Source: Chryseosolibacter sp036402115 (GTDB lineage Bacteria; Bacteroidota; Bacteroidia; Cytophagales; Cyclobacteriaceae). From it: DNA of 64,000 nucleotides. This document shows, in pieces, positions 24,107-33,408 of this stretch; position 1 is the first letter of the stretch, and the number at the start of each line of letters is the position of its first letter. Made by a program: the position numbers and the translations under genes. The notes beneath the pieces were generated by a model, which worked only from the letters and a program-made list of their open reading frames with translations, had not been told where the DNA came from and did not search any database. The DNA lies in NCBI GenBank assembly GCA_036402115.1, contig DASWTM010000026.1:1-64000 (forward strand), in the 5' to 3' direction.

Positions 24107-24898
24107 ATGAGGTTATATGTTCTCCTCGCGGTTGTGTTTGCTGGTTTGCTGACATCCTGCGTCCCTAATCGGAAATTTGTATACCTGCAGCACAAGGACA
24201 TAAACCAGTCCGAACTGCCCAAAGATTCGGTTGTTCGGCAGTATGATTACCTTGGTTTCGAGTATCGAATTCAACCCGAAGATATCCTCTCGATTCGTTT
24301 TGAGAGTTTAACGCAAAAAGAATATGATTTTTTTGAGAAGGATGTGCCGGTTGGCGGTCAGCAACTTTCGCAACAGGCTAATCCGCTCCTCATTGGCGAG
24401 TTGGTTGACCAGGAGGGAAATGTGCCTTTTCCGGTGATAGGAAAGGTAAAAGTAGGTGGTCTTACGGTGTATCAGGCGCAGGATACGCTTCAAAAAATTG
24501 CTGATCAATACCTTGAGGCACCTATTGTGAAAGTGCGACTCATCAACTTCCGCATTACGTTGCTTGGCGAAGTTAACCGGGAAGGCTCCATTACGCTGAC
24601 TAACAATCGTGTCAATCTCATGGAAGCAATTGGTTTGGCGGGAGGATTAACGGATCTGGCGGATAAACGCAATGTAAAACTGGTCAGAATGAAGCAAGGT
24701 AGGGCCGAAGTTCAGTATGTCAATCTCCTGGACGAGGACTTCATCACGTCTCCTGCATTCTTTGTTAACCAAAACGATTTGCTTATTGTGCCAGCGTTAA
24801 AGCAACGACCTTATCGAAAGTATTTTGGACAAAACATTTCGCTTCTGATTTCGGCCTTAACCCTTGTAGTCTTAACGATTAATCTTACCCAAAATTGA
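24107..24898 (+). CDS. Polysaccharide export lipoprotein (Wza-like, SLBB)
   Basis: A 263-residue outer-membrane lipoprotein. MRLYVLLAVVFAGLLTSC ends in a lipobox with the lipid-attached Cys. The poly-export domain (about 55-160) contains YRIQPEDILSIRF and VDQEGNVPFPVIGKVKVGG. An SLBB domain (about 165-245) contains VNLMEAIGLAGGLTDLADKRNV. A C-terminal hydrophobic helix may cross the outer membrane, as in Wza. The open frame extends to 23969, but only the ATG at 24107 gives a lipoprotein signal. It forms the export channel with the Wzc-like protein, whose start overlaps its stop. The 144-base leader before it contains no gene and could hold an antiterminator target. Confidence 0.9.
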   Translation: MRLYVLLAVVFAGLLTSCVPNRKFVYLQHKDINQSELPKDSVVRQYDYLGFEYRIQPEDILSIRFESLTQKEYDFFEKDVPVGGQQLSQQANPLLIGELVDQEGNVPFPVIGKVKVGGLTVYQAQDTLQKIADQYLEAPIVKVRLINFRITLLGEVNREGSITLTNNRVNLMEAIGLAGGLTDLADKRNVKLVRMKQGRAEVQYVNLLDEDFITSPAFFVNQNDLLIVPALKQRPYRKYFGQNISLLISALTLVVLTINLTQN

Positions 24899-27279
24899 AC
24901 TCCACTCAGCCCAGCCAAGCAGCCTCTTTAAATTCCGGACAAGAGAAAGAGATGCTTCCTATTGAACCGAAAAGGATTCTTTTCCAAGCAATCCGATTTT
25001 GGTATTTTATTGTACTCTCAATCCTTACTGGTCTAGTTATCGCCTATCTAGTAAACCGATATGCAGCGAAAGTCTATCAGGTAGAGGCGTCCATTATCAT
25101 TAAAGAGTCGGAAGAAGTTTCCGGAGGTGAATTGCTGTACCCTAATAATCCACTGGTAAAGTTTTACCGCAATTACCTGAATGAGATTTACATCATAAAG
25201 TCGATGCCCCTGATGGAGCGTACGGTTTCTGAATTGAATTTTCAAGAATCGTTTTACCGGATTGGAAATCTGCTAACGTCCGAATCCTACAGAACATTAC
25301 CGTTTGCCGTGAACATCATCTCGAAAAAGGAAGAGAGCCGTTTATTCTTCAAGTTCCAGGTTATTGACAGCACCCGTTACAAATTAGAATTTACGGACCA
25401 GGCGGGTGATCACACCGAAGCGAAAAAATTCGGTGATCAGGTAACGATTAATGACATTACCTTCAAGCTTACTACCATTGGCCCAATTGATGAAGAAGTG
25501 ATTGAGCGTGACTTTGCGTATTCGTACGGCACACCCCTCGAGGTAGCAACCGTATATGAAAAGCGATTAAATGCCGAATGGGCAGAAGAAGGGGCGGGTG
25601 TGATCAACCTTACGATAAATGGATCAAATCCGAAAAAGGAAGTCGACTTCATAAACGGGCTCATAAAAAACTACCAGAATTATGATCTTGAGAAAAAAAA
25701 TCTGGCGGCCACAAACACAATCGATTTTATAGACACGCAGCTTAAGAGCATCAGCGACTCGCTCAACAAGGCAGAAAGGCAACTCGAAGTCTTCAAAAAT
25801 AAAAACATCGTGACGGACCTTAACAGCGAAGCGCTGCGCCTATACCAGAAAGTGGAAGGACTTGAACTGCAAAAAACAGATCTGATTATCCGTTCGCGTT
25901 ACTATGACTACCTCACAACATACATCAATAAAAGTAACAACCTTGACCAGGTAATTTTGCCCTCCTCCGTTGGCATTACGGATCCGATTCTAATCGCATT
26001 GATTTCCGACATGATGAAACTGCAAACGGATATCAAACTGCTGACCAGAAGCCAAAAGCTGACCAACCCATTAGTAACAGAAGGAACCAAGCGAATGGCT
26101 GAACTCAAGGGAGACATTCTGGAGTCAGTGAAGAACCAAAAATCAGTCGACAAAATTAAGCTCGATTTTTTGAACGCGGGCATCCGCGAGATCGAGGGCC
26201 AACTGAATCAGCTACCGGTTGCCGAACGTCAGCTTGTTAACATTAAGCGAAATTACGGTTTGCTTGAAAACCTCTATGTGTTCTTGCTGCAAAAGCATGC
26301 AGAGGCTGGAATTTCCAAAGCATCAAATACCACCGACATTGTTGTTGTAAATCCACCGGTTGCCAACGGACCGATCTCACCAGCTCCGGTAAAAAATTAC
26401 CTGCTGGGTCTCTCGATCGGGATAATTCTTCCATTCATTGTTTTTGTTCTGTTGGAATTGCTGAACAATCGCGTTCAGTCAAAAGAAGACATCGAGAAGG
26501 TGACACAGATACCGTTCATTGGTGGTGTGGGTCACAAGCGCACCGATCAGAACCTGGAAGTATTAAATAAGCCAAAGTCTGCTATATCAGAATCGTTTCG
26601 CGCTCTTCGTTCAAACTTGTTCTTTTTTCTCCAGGGAAAGCAAAAAGGTGTATTCCTGATTACAAGTTCAATTAGTGGCGAAGGAAAAACATTTACTACC
26701 ATCAACCTTGCCTCAGTTTTTACGATGTCGGGCAAAAAGGTTCTTATTGTGGGTGCGGATATGCGCAGGCCAAGGATTTTTGGTGATTTTAACCTCGACA
26801 ATTCTACCGGTCTAAGTCAGTTTCTTGCGGGCCTTTCTGAGTTCGATGCAGTCGTTCGAAAAACGGATTTTGAGAATCTTGATATCGTCAGTGGCGGGCC
26901 TGTTCCTCCCAATCCGTCTGAATTGATCTTGCATGGACGGATGCAGCAATTTATCGAAATAGCAAAAGCAAAATACGACTACGTATTCATTGACTCGCCC
27001 CCGATCGCATTGGTGACTGACGCATTCGTGTTGTCATCGATGGTTGATCATACATTATTTATTGTTCGACAAAATTATACCCCAAGAGATCTATTGAAAA
27101 CCATTGAGGATTTTTATCAAACGCGTAAAATCACAAATGTGAGCATCGTGCTCAATGACATTTACCGTTCTGGACCAGGTTATGGTTATGGTTATGTCTA
27201 CGGTTATGGCTACGGGTATGGCTATGGCTACGGGTATGGCGGCAATAAGGGAGAGCAGGATTCTTACTATTCAGAGTAA
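24895..27279 (+). CDS. Wzc-like polysaccharide co-polymerase with tyrosine autokinase domain
   Basis: A 794-residue inner-membrane protein. Membrane helices lie at about 40-60 and about 505-525 and enclose a large periplasmic Wzz domain. The cytoplasmic BY-kinase has Walker A SISGEGKTFTT (about 590), Walker A' VLIVGADMRRP and Walker B YVFIDSPP. The C terminus is an unusual tyrosine cluster, about ten Tyr-Gly repeats (nt 27177-27242) then DSYYSE. Tyrosine phosphorylation of this tail normally cycles the protein between assembly states during export. The start TTG at 24895 overlaps the previous stop; a Met at residue 20 is an alternative. Confidence 0.92.
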   Translation: MNSTQPSQAASLNSGQEKEMLPIEPKRILFQAIRFWYFIVLSILTGLVIAYLVNRYAAKVYQVEASIIIKESEEVSGGELLYPNNPLVKFYRNYLNEIYIIKSMPLMERTVSELNFQESFYRIGNLLTSESYRTLPFAVNIISKKEESRLFFKFQVIDSTRYKLEFTDQAGDHTEAKKFGDQVTINDITFKLTTIGPIDEEVIERDFAYSYGTPLEVATVYEKRLNAEWAEEGAGVINLTINGSNPKKEVDFINGLIKNYQNYDLEKKNLAATNTIDFIDTQLKSISDSLNKAERQLEVFKNKNIVTDLNSEALRLYQKVEGLELQKTDLIIRSRYYDYLTTYINKSNNLDQVILPSSVGITDPILIALISDMMKLQTDIKLLTRSQKLTNPLVTEGTKRMAELKGDILESVKNQKSVDKIKLDFLNAGIREIEGQLNQLPVAERQLVNIKRNYGLLENLYVFLLQKHAEAGISKASNTTDIVVVNPPVANGPISPAPVKNYLLGLSIGIILPFIVFVLLELLNNRVQSKEDIEKVTQIPFIGGVGHKRTDQNLEVLNKPKSAISESFRALRSNLFFFLQGKQKGVFLITSSISGEGKTFTTINLASVFTMSGKKVLIVGADMRRPRIFGDFNLDNSTGLSQFLAGLSEFDAVVRKTDFENLDIVSGGPVPPNPSELILHGRMQQFIEIAKAKYDYVFIDSPPIALVTDAFVLSSMVDHTLFIVRQNYTPRDLLKTIEDFYQTRKITNVSIVLNDIYRSGPGYGYGYVYGYGYGYGYGYGYGGNKGEQDSYYSE

Positions 27280-27303
27280 CACCAGATCTTACTTGAGGAG
27301 AAC

Positions 27304-29106
27304 ATGGTTGCGCGAGTGAAACGCTTCGTTAAAGAATACTTTCAAACCTTTTCGTTTTTTTATTCACGACTTAGGTATCGGGTTTTTGTTGCCTTTGCAT
27401 TGAACATTTCAGTCGGGTTACTGGACGGGCTTGGACTGACGATGTTTCTGCCCCTGTTGCAGGTAGTAGAAAGTAAAAAGGAGGTCGATTCGGGTCAGTT
27501 AGGTAAACTTGGTTTCATCATTGACTTGTTTGCGCAAGCTGGCATCCCGCTGACAATCGTTTCGGTGCTGGCGTTTATGGCCGTCTTTTTCTTGCTGAAG
27601 GGGATTGCGCAATACGTCAATGCGATGTATCGGGTGACTGTACAACAATATTTTGTGAGACGTGTGCGGAAATCGCTCGTCAAATCAATTGTCAGTCTTG
27701 ACTACCTGACGTTCCTTCAGACAGATCAGGGAAAAATACAAAATTCGCTCACGGGAGAAGTTGATCGTGTTTCAAGGGCATATCAGTCATACTTTCTCTC
27801 GTTTCAATTTGCCGTGCTGGTAGCAATCTATATCATCTTTGCATTTCTGGTTAACGCAGAGTTCGCATTGCTGGTTTGCTCAGGTGGGTTTCTGACAAAC
27901 CTTATCTATCACCGGATTTATCAAAAAACCAGGAAGTCGTCAAGGAAGCTTACGGAAGACGCGCACGGTTTTCAGGGCCTGTTATTTGAATTCGTTCTCA
28001 ATTTAAAGTACCTGAAGGCAACCGGTCTGAATTTTCGCTATGCCGACAAACTGGATGAGAAAATAGAGCAACTTGAGTCCAATAATAAATTGATCGGAAA
28101 ACTGACAGCGATCGTTACAGCCGCGCGTGAACCCATGGTCGTAATCATCATCTCAGGTCTTATTTACCTTCAGGTGGAAGTGCTTGGAGCACCGTTGGCC
28201 CCCATACTCATCAGTCTGCTTTTCTTTTACCGGGCGCTTACATATCTGATGATGATGCAAACGCAACGGAATTTGTTCCTCACGGTTTCTGGATCACTTG
28301 AAAGTTTGTCTCAGTTTTCGGACCAGCTCTTAAAATCGCGCGAATCCCTGAAAGGAAAGAAACCAGTTCAATTTTCTGACTCAATTGAACTTCGTGATGT
28401 AACCGTTAAAATCGGGCAGTCCCAAATTTTAAATAACGTATCTGCAACGTTCAGAAAAAATGAACTGGTTGCGATCGTAGGGGAGAGTGGTAGTGGTAAA
28501 TCCACGCTCGTCAACCTGGTTGCAGGGCTGATCAATCCCGAGTCGGGCGAGGTACGCATCGACAACGTTCCTATGCCGGAAATCGATGTGCTGAATTTCC
28601 GAAAGCAGATCGGGTACATCGCGCAAGAACCAGTGGTCTTCAATGATACGATAAAAAACAACGTCACGTTGTGGGATGGCAGCGCTGATGCCTCTGTTTT
28701 ATTTAACAACGCACTCCGAGCTGCGTCTGCTGATAGCTTTGTATCTACTCTTGAAAACGGTGAGAATACGGTGATTGGAGCGACAGGCGTGTCACTGAGC
28801 GGAGGACAACGACAACGCATTGCCATCGCGCGCGAACTTTACAAGCGGCCACCGATACTAATTTTGGATGAAGCAACCTCATCGTTGGATGCAGAAACCG
28901 AGTCTGTGATCCGCTCAAGTGTTGAAAAACTTAAAGGTACATGTACCATTTTTTTAATCTCGCACCGCCTTTCTACCATTCGCCAAGCTGATAAAGTATT
29001 GCTGATGGAGCAAGGGCGCATCGTTGCATGCGACTCGTACCTTAATCTTGCGCGGGATTCCGCGCGCTTTAGTAAGATGTTGCAGTATCAATTAATCGCA
29101 AGTTAA
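27304..29106 (+). CDS. ABC transporter (permease fused to ATPase), PglK/MsbA-like flippase
   Basis: A 600-residue half-transporter. Six membrane helices (about 20-310) are followed by an ATPase domain (about 355-595) with Walker A VGESGSGKSTLV, signature VSLSGGQRQRIAIAR, Walker B ILILDEATSSLD and the H-loop SHRLST. In polysaccharide and N-glycan loci this type flips lipid-linked oligosaccharides (PglK). No Wzx-type flippase is seen in the locus, so this is the candidate flippase. A clear ribosome-binding site GAGGAG (27295-27300) precedes the ATG. The next gene overlaps it by one base. Confidence 0.87.
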   Translation: MVARVKRFVKEYFQTFSFFYSRLRYRVFVAFALNISVGLLDGLGLTMFLPLLQVVESKKEVDSGQLGKLGFIIDLFAQAGIPLTIVSVLAFMAVFFLLKGIAQYVNAMYRVTVQQYFVRRVRKSLVKSIVSLDYLTFLQTDQGKIQNSLTGEVDRVSRAYQSYFLSFQFAVLVAIYIIFAFLVNAEFALLVCSGGFLTNLIYHRIYQKTRKSSRKLTEDAHGFQGLLFEFVLNLKYLKATGLNFRYADKLDEKIEQLESNNKLIGKLTAIVTAAREPMVVIIISGLIYLQVEVLGAPLAPILISLLFFYRALTYLMMMQTQRNLFLTVSGSLESLSQFSDQLLKSRESLKGKKPVQFSDSIELRDVTVKIGQSQILNNVSATFRKNELVAIVGESGSGKSTLVNLVAGLINPESGEVRIDNVPMPEIDVLNFRKQIGYIAQEPVVFNDTIKNNVTLWDGSADASVLFNNALRAASADSFVSTLENGENTVIGATGVSLSGGQRQRIAIARELYKRPPILILDEATSSLDAETESVIRSSVEKLKGTCTIFLISHRLSTIRQADKVLLMEQGRIVACDSYLNLARDSARFSKMLQYQLIAS

Positions 29107-30548
29107 TGCTGTTCAATTCCACGAGTTACGCCATTTTCCTCCCGATTGTATTTTTTGCATACTGGTTTCTGTCAAAGCGAAACCTGCGTGTTCAAAACGT
29201 AATGCTACTTGTTGCGAGCTATTACTTTTATTCCTGCTGGGACTGGCGCTTTTTATTTTTGTTGATTTTCTCAACGCTTCTCGACTATGTTACCGGAATT
29301 AAGATTGGCCAGGCGCTTACTCCGCGTAGCAAAAAATTCTGGTTGTGGCTTAGCATCGTCATTAATCTCGGTTTCCTGGGGGTCTTCAAGTACTATAATT
29401 TCTTTGTCGAATCGTTCACCGAAGCGCTGGGTCAGATCGGTATTCAGGCCAGCCCATGGACGCTCGGCATAATTCTCCCTGTAGGGATTTCATTTTACAC
29501 CTTCCATGGATTGTCCTACATCATCGACATCTATTATGGACGCATTCGGGCCGAGAAGAATATTATTGATTATGCTCTTTTTGTAACATTTTTTCCGCTG
29601 CTTGTCGCGGGGCCGATCGAACGCGCGACCCACCTGCTGCCGCAGATTAAAAAGGAGCGTACGTTTGATTATTCACAGGCTGTCGATGGACTCCGACAGA
29701 TACTGTGGGGGCTGTTCAAAAAAATTGTGATAGCGGACAGTTGTGCGCTGTATGTGAATGACGTGTTTGGTAACTCGGCAGAGCATAGTGGAAGCACATT
29801 GTTTCTGGCTGCCGTCCTGTTTGCTTTCCAGATTTACGGTGATTTTTCAGGCTACTCAGATATCGCGCTCGGAACGGCCCGGTTGTTTGGGATTGAATTG
29901 TTGCGAAATTTTGCATTTCCGTATTTTTCACGAGACATCGCTGAATTTTGGAGACGCTGGCATATATCGCTCTCGTCCTGGTTCAGAGACTATGTGTACG
30001 TACCCCTGGGCGGAAGCAGGGGAGGTAAATGGATGCAGCTACGCAATACATTCATCATATTTTTGCTGAGTGGATTCTGGCATGGAGCGAATTGGACTTT
30101 CATTGTATGGGGTTTGTTAAACGCGATGTATTTCATTCCCTTGTTGCTGGTGAACAGGAACCGTCAACACCTCGACATTGTTGCACAAAACGCAACACTT
30201 CCCTCGATGAAAGAATTCTTCCAGATATCGTTTACGTTTTTTATAACCGTTATTGCCTGGGTATTCTTCCGCTCTGATACCGTTGGGCAATCCGTTGATA
30301 TCATTGCCAGAATTTTCTCAAGCCAGTTGCTGGAGCCTGCGTTTGTCAACCCGCGTCTGCGCCTTACACTTGCCTTGATCGTATTTTTCATTGTTGTTGA
30401 ATGGAGTGGCCGAAGGAACCAATACGCCATACAAACACTGTTCGCTTCGTCTCCTCGTCCCGTACGTTGGGCGTTCTATAATCTGATCGGGTTTGCCATT
30501 ATCATGTTCGCTGGTCAGGAGTATGAGTTTATTTATTTTCAGTTCTAA
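29106..30548 (+). CDS. MBOAT-family O-acyltransferase (AlgI-like)
   Basis: A 480-residue polytopic protein. It starts with the AlgI-like MLFNSTSYAIFLPIVFFAYW and has the catalytic-His region LLSGFWHGANWTFIVWG (His near residue 325) and the family stretch GDFSGYSDIALGTARLFG. AlgI-type MBOATs pass acyl groups, usually acetyl, across the membrane to polysaccharides. The ATG overlaps the previous stop by one base, and the SGNH-like gene starts 3 bases after its end. This is the usual two-gene arrangement for exopolysaccharide acylation. Confidence 0.93.
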   Translation: MLFNSTSYAIFLPIVFFAYWFLSKRNLRVQNVMLLVASYYFYSCWDWRFLFLLIFSTLLDYVTGIKIGQALTPRSKKFWLWLSIVINLGFLGVFKYYNFFVESFTEALGQIGIQASPWTLGIILPVGISFYTFHGLSYIIDIYYGRIRAEKNIIDYALFVTFFPLLVAGPIERATHLLPQIKKERTFDYSQAVDGLRQILWGLFKKIVIADSCALYVNDVFGNSAEHSGSTLFLAAVLFAFQIYGDFSGYSDIALGTARLFGIELLRNFAFPYFSRDIAEFWRRWHISLSSWFRDYVYVPLGGSRGGKWMQLRNTFIIFLLSGFWHGANWTFIVWGLLNAMYFIPLLLVNRNRQHLDIVAQNATLPSMKEFFQISFTFFITVIAWVFFRSDTVGQSVDIIARIFSSQLLEPAFVNPRLRLTLALIVFFIVVEWSGRRNQYAIQTLFASSPRPVRWAFYNLIGFAIIMFAGQEYEFIYFQF

Positions 30549-30551
30549 GAA

Positions 30552-31448
30552 ATGAAGAGATTGATTCTCCGCTTTTTTATTTTCTGCACCATCTCCACCG
30601 CGCTTTACCTTGGGTTTAATGCATTTGTGCTCCCGGTGTTGCTGGAGAAAGCGTTTGGGCCAACCGTGGAAGAACAGCTTGATAACTCATTTTCAAATGC
30701 ACTTGCACGGAAGTATGACCTACTCATACTCGGCAATTCTAAATTTTATTGCGGAGTTAATCCGGACAAATTTACCATACCTGCTTTTAACTTCTCACAT
30801 AACAACGATTCATACAATCAGCTTTACTATAAACTTGAGTGGATCTATAAAAACGGCAAGAAGATTAAATACCTGGTGCTGGGCACCGATTATTTCCAGT
30901 TCAATATTTTTTCTGACACGCGCAATTATGCATATGGGAAATACCTGGGCAGCGAGTATCTGGCCGACTACGATAACAAGATCAGCCTGCGGACACAGCT
31001 AGAGGTCGTAAAGCCGTATAAGGCAAGAAGGCTTCTGCAGTTTCCCTATGATAAGCATGGGCTGAAGGATAATGGGCAATTCATCCGCACGGGTGTGGCT
31101 TCGGACGAGGATTTTATAAAACGGAGGTTTGGTTTTCTTGACCTGCAGGTTAAATATTTCGACCGAATACTTCAGTTTTCCAGAGATCACGGGATTGTTG
31201 TTTTTATTTGCATGCCTCCGCTTCGTAAAGAAGAACTTGAGCAGTACACCGAACGCCAGATCGCTGACTTTCGAGGTTTTGTCAATAAACGCGCGGGAGA
31301 AGATATTTACTTTCTGGATTCCGCTGCTGATCCATCGTTTCAAACATCAGACTTTATCGATTTTGCGCACTTGAATCAGGCTGCAGCAGATCGATACTCG
31401 GAAAAAATTGATAGGGAAATTCACAGTCGTCTTGATATTTTTCAATAA
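30552..31448 (+). CDS. SGNH-hydrolase-like partner of the MBOAT acyltransferase
   Basis: A 298-residue protein anchored by an N-terminal helix (about 3-24), with a periplasmic domain resembling AlgJ/DltD-type SGNH folds. Block I is LLILGNSKFYCGVNP, with Ser in GNS. A late block, DFIDFAHLNQAAADRYS, provides the Asp-x2-His pair. In MBOAT systems such a protein takes the acyl group from the membrane partner and places it on the sugar. Gene order directly after the MBOAT gene supports this. The degree of catalytic conservation was judged by eye only. Confidence 0.75.
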   Translation: MKRLILRFFIFCTISTALYLGFNAFVLPVLLEKAFGPTVEEQLDNSFSNALARKYDLLILGNSKFYCGVNPDKFTIPAFNFSHNNDSYNQLYYKLEWIYKNGKKIKYLVLGTDYFQFNIFSDTRNYAYGKYLGSEYLADYDNKISLRTQLEVVKPYKARRLLQFPYDKHGLKDNGQFIRTGVASDEDFIKRRFGFLDLQVKYFDRILQFSRDHGIVVFICMPPLRKEELEQYTERQIADFRGFVNKRAGEDIYFLDSAADPSFQTSDFIDFAHLNQAAADRYSEKIDREIHSRLDIFQ

Positions 31449-31450
31449 TC

Positions 31451-31996
31451 ATGTCGCAGCTTAGAAAGCATCTACGATTTACATTCATTCACCGGCTACG
31501 CTCGTTTGTGCTGAAACGACAAGTTGGATACCTCGGAAAGAACGTATTCATTGAACGGAACGTCAAACTCATGCGTTATCCGGGAAATATTGCAGTTGGG
31601 AACGATGTAGTTCTCAAAGAAGGAGCGCGTATATGCAGTTGCAATGCAAAAGCAACAATCGAAATTGGTGAACGTACAACAATAGGCTATCACACTTTCT
31701 TATTCGCGTCAAAGAAAATCCGCATAGGAAAAGATTGCCTCATCGCGGCCTTTGTTTACATCGTTGACAGCAACCACAGGACCGCTCGTCACTTGCCAAT
31801 AAATCAACAGGAAAACGAAACCGGGGAAATATATATTGGTGATGATGTTTGGATTTCCAGTAATGTAACGATTTTAAAAGATGTCAACATTGGGGACGGA
31901 GCGGTCATTGCAGCAAACTCGGTCGTGAACAAATCTGTCCCGCCTTATGAGATATGGGGAGGAAGCCCGGCAAAAAAAATAGGAGAAAGGTCATGA
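31451..31996 (+). CDS. Hexapeptide-repeat acyltransferase (maltose/galactoside acetyltransferase type)
   Basis: A 181-residue left-handed beta-helix acyltransferase. Hexapeptide-like units run from about residue 45 (IAVGNDVVLKEGARI) to the end, with the catalytic-His loop in IVDSNHRTARHL and the closing GGSPAKKIGE. It is a cytoplasmic enzyme that acetylates a sugar or nucleotide sugar from acetyl-CoA. Its stop overlaps the start of the cytidylyltransferase gene as ATGA. The substrate is unknown. Confidence 0.88.
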   Translation: MSQLRKHLRFTFIHRLRSFVLKRQVGYLGKNVFIERNVKLMRYPGNIAVGNDVVLKEGARICSCNAKATIEIGERTTIGYHTFLFASKKIRIGKDCLIAAFVYIVDSNHRTARHLPINQQENETGEIYIGDDVWISSNVTILKDVNIGDGAVIAANSVVNKSVPPYEIWGGSPAKKIGERS

Positions 31997-32691
31997 AGGT
32001 AGGGGTAGTCATACTAGCGAGGTACAGTTCTTCACGTCTTCCGGGAAAAGCACTGATGAAGATCAATGGCAAGGAGACGTTGCGTTATATTGTTGAGCGT
32101 GTCGAGCGTGTTGTCCCAAAGAACAATATTGTGATTGCGACTTCGACTCAGGAGTCTGACGATCCAATTGCTAAATTTGCTTCAGCATGTGGCGTTTGTT
32201 TGTTTCGCGGGTCGTTGCAAAATGTTGCTGAACGCTTTCTGCAGGCTGGCATGGAAGCCGGTTTTGACTACATTGTCCGGATCAATGGTGATAACATTTT
32301 TGTTGACATTCCTCTATTAGCTGAAATGATTGAATTTGCATCCCATGGCCAATATGATTTTCTTTCGAACGTGCATAAACGTACTTATCCGAAAGGCATG
32401 AGTGTCGAGATTGTCTCGGCACCTTATTACAAGTCACAAATGCCCGTGATAAATTCGAATCCCAGCTATCAGGAGCACGTAACGAATTACTTGTACGAGT
32501 TGAAAAATAATCGCTTCTACTTCTTTTACAATCAAAACCTCCCTGAAGCTGCGGGAATCCAGTTAGCGCTGGATACGCCTGAGGACTTCGAGCGTTCGCA
32601 GGCTATCATAGCCTCATTTGCACATGAACACTGGAAGTATAATCTGGCCGAGATTTTACCGAAGTTTAAAAAAATAGTTGAATCAAAATAA
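31993..32691 (+). CDS. Cytidylyltransferase-domain protein, SpsF-like
   Basis: A 232-residue nucleotidyltransferase-fold protein. The loop ILARYSSSRLPGKALMKING matches the SpsF/KdsB-type nucleotide loop (ARxxSxRLPGK). RINGDNIFVDIPLL gives the metal-binding Asp, and LALDTPEDFERSQ is the usual C-terminal signature. It should activate an acidic sugar as a CMP sugar. The true ATG at 31993 overlaps the previous stop; the frame is open from 31954. It is followed by a NeuB-like synthase, as in spore-coat spsE/spsF and nonulosonate loci. Confidence 0.85.
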   Translation: MKVGVVILARYSSSRLPGKALMKINGKETLRYIVERVERVVPKNNIVIATSTQESDDPIAKFASACGVCLFRGSLQNVAERFLQAGMEAGFDYIVRINGDNIFVDIPLLAEMIEFASHGQYDFLSNVHKRTYPKGMSVEIVSAPYYKSQMPVINSNPSYQEHVTNYLYELKNNRFYFFYNQNLPEAAGIQLALDTPEDFERSQAIIASFAHEHWKYNLAEILPKFKKIVESK

Positions 32692-32718
32692 ACATTGCAA
32701 CCAATCACGGATTCCAAA

Positions 32719-33408
32719 ATGAAAACAGAATTTATTGCCGAAATAGGTCTCAATCACAACGGGAACTTTGCCCTTGCCTATGAATTGATCCGCCAGGCGA
32801 AATATGCCGGAGCTACCATCGTAAAGTTCCAGTTAGGGTGGCGTGCAAAAGAAGGTGAGATGAACGCTATCAATCAAGAAGTACTCACAAACCTGAAGAA
32901 GTGGGCCGAGTACTTCGAAGTAGAGTTACTTTTCTCAGTTTTTACAAAAGAAGCATACGATCTTATTAAGCCATTTAATTTCCATCGCTATAAGATCGCT
33001 TCACGTACTGTAGTGGATAATCTGGATCTGGTGAAGGAGATCGTGAATGAGGGAAAGCCTACTTATATTTCATTGGGCATGTGGAACAAACCTGAATTAC
33101 CACTCACGGCTCCGAACGTTCAGTACCTTTGGTGCAAATCAAAATACCCAACAACCCCCTGGGACTTAACTGATCTACCGAAAAATTTCAAAGGATCAGT
33201 ATACACCGGTTACAGCGATCATACGATTGGCATCGATGTTCCGCTCCTTGCCATTTGTCGTGGCGCTTCGGTGATTGAAAAGCACTTTACGCTCGACAAG
33301 TCAGACGTTACTATTCGCGATCATGCGTTGAGTGCTACCCCTGAGGAGTTTAGGATGATGACGCAGATTGGAAACGAGATGTCAAAGAAGCTTGCTCTTG
33401 GCGTGTGA
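32719..33408 (+). CDS. Short NeuB-like sialic-acid synthase (TIM barrel only)
   Basis: A 229-residue protein matching the catalytic barrel of NeuB/SpsE: FIAEIGLNHNGN at the start, YKIASRTVVDN, YISLGMW, YTGYSDHTIGIDVPLLAICR and VIEKHFTLDKSD. These enzymes condense phosphoenolpyruvate with a sugar aldehyde to make a nonulosonic acid. Usual members have about 330-350 residues with a C-terminal antifreeze-like (SAF) domain, and that domain is entirely absent here. A TTG at 32695 could add eight codons, but the ATG at 32719 gives the family start. The next gene overlaps it at GTGA. Because the SAF domain normally helps bind the sugar, the substrate may be unusual. Confidence 0.82.
   Translation: MKTEFIAEIGLNHNGNFALAYELIRQAKYAGATIVKFQLGWRAKEGEMNAINQEVLTNLKKWAEYFEVELLFSVFTKEAYDLIKPFNFHRYKIASRTVVDNLDLVKEIVNEGKPTYISLGMWNKPELPLTAPNVQYLWCKSKYPTTPWDLTDLPKNFKGSVYTGYSDHTIGIDVPLLAICRGASVIEKHFTLDKSDVTIRDHALSATPEEFRMMTQIGNEMSKKLALGV

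Noticed and set aside
27177..27242. DNA microsatellite in the kinase tail
   Set aside because: Codons for Tyr and Gly vary along the run, so it is a conserved protein repeat rather than a simple DNA repeat.
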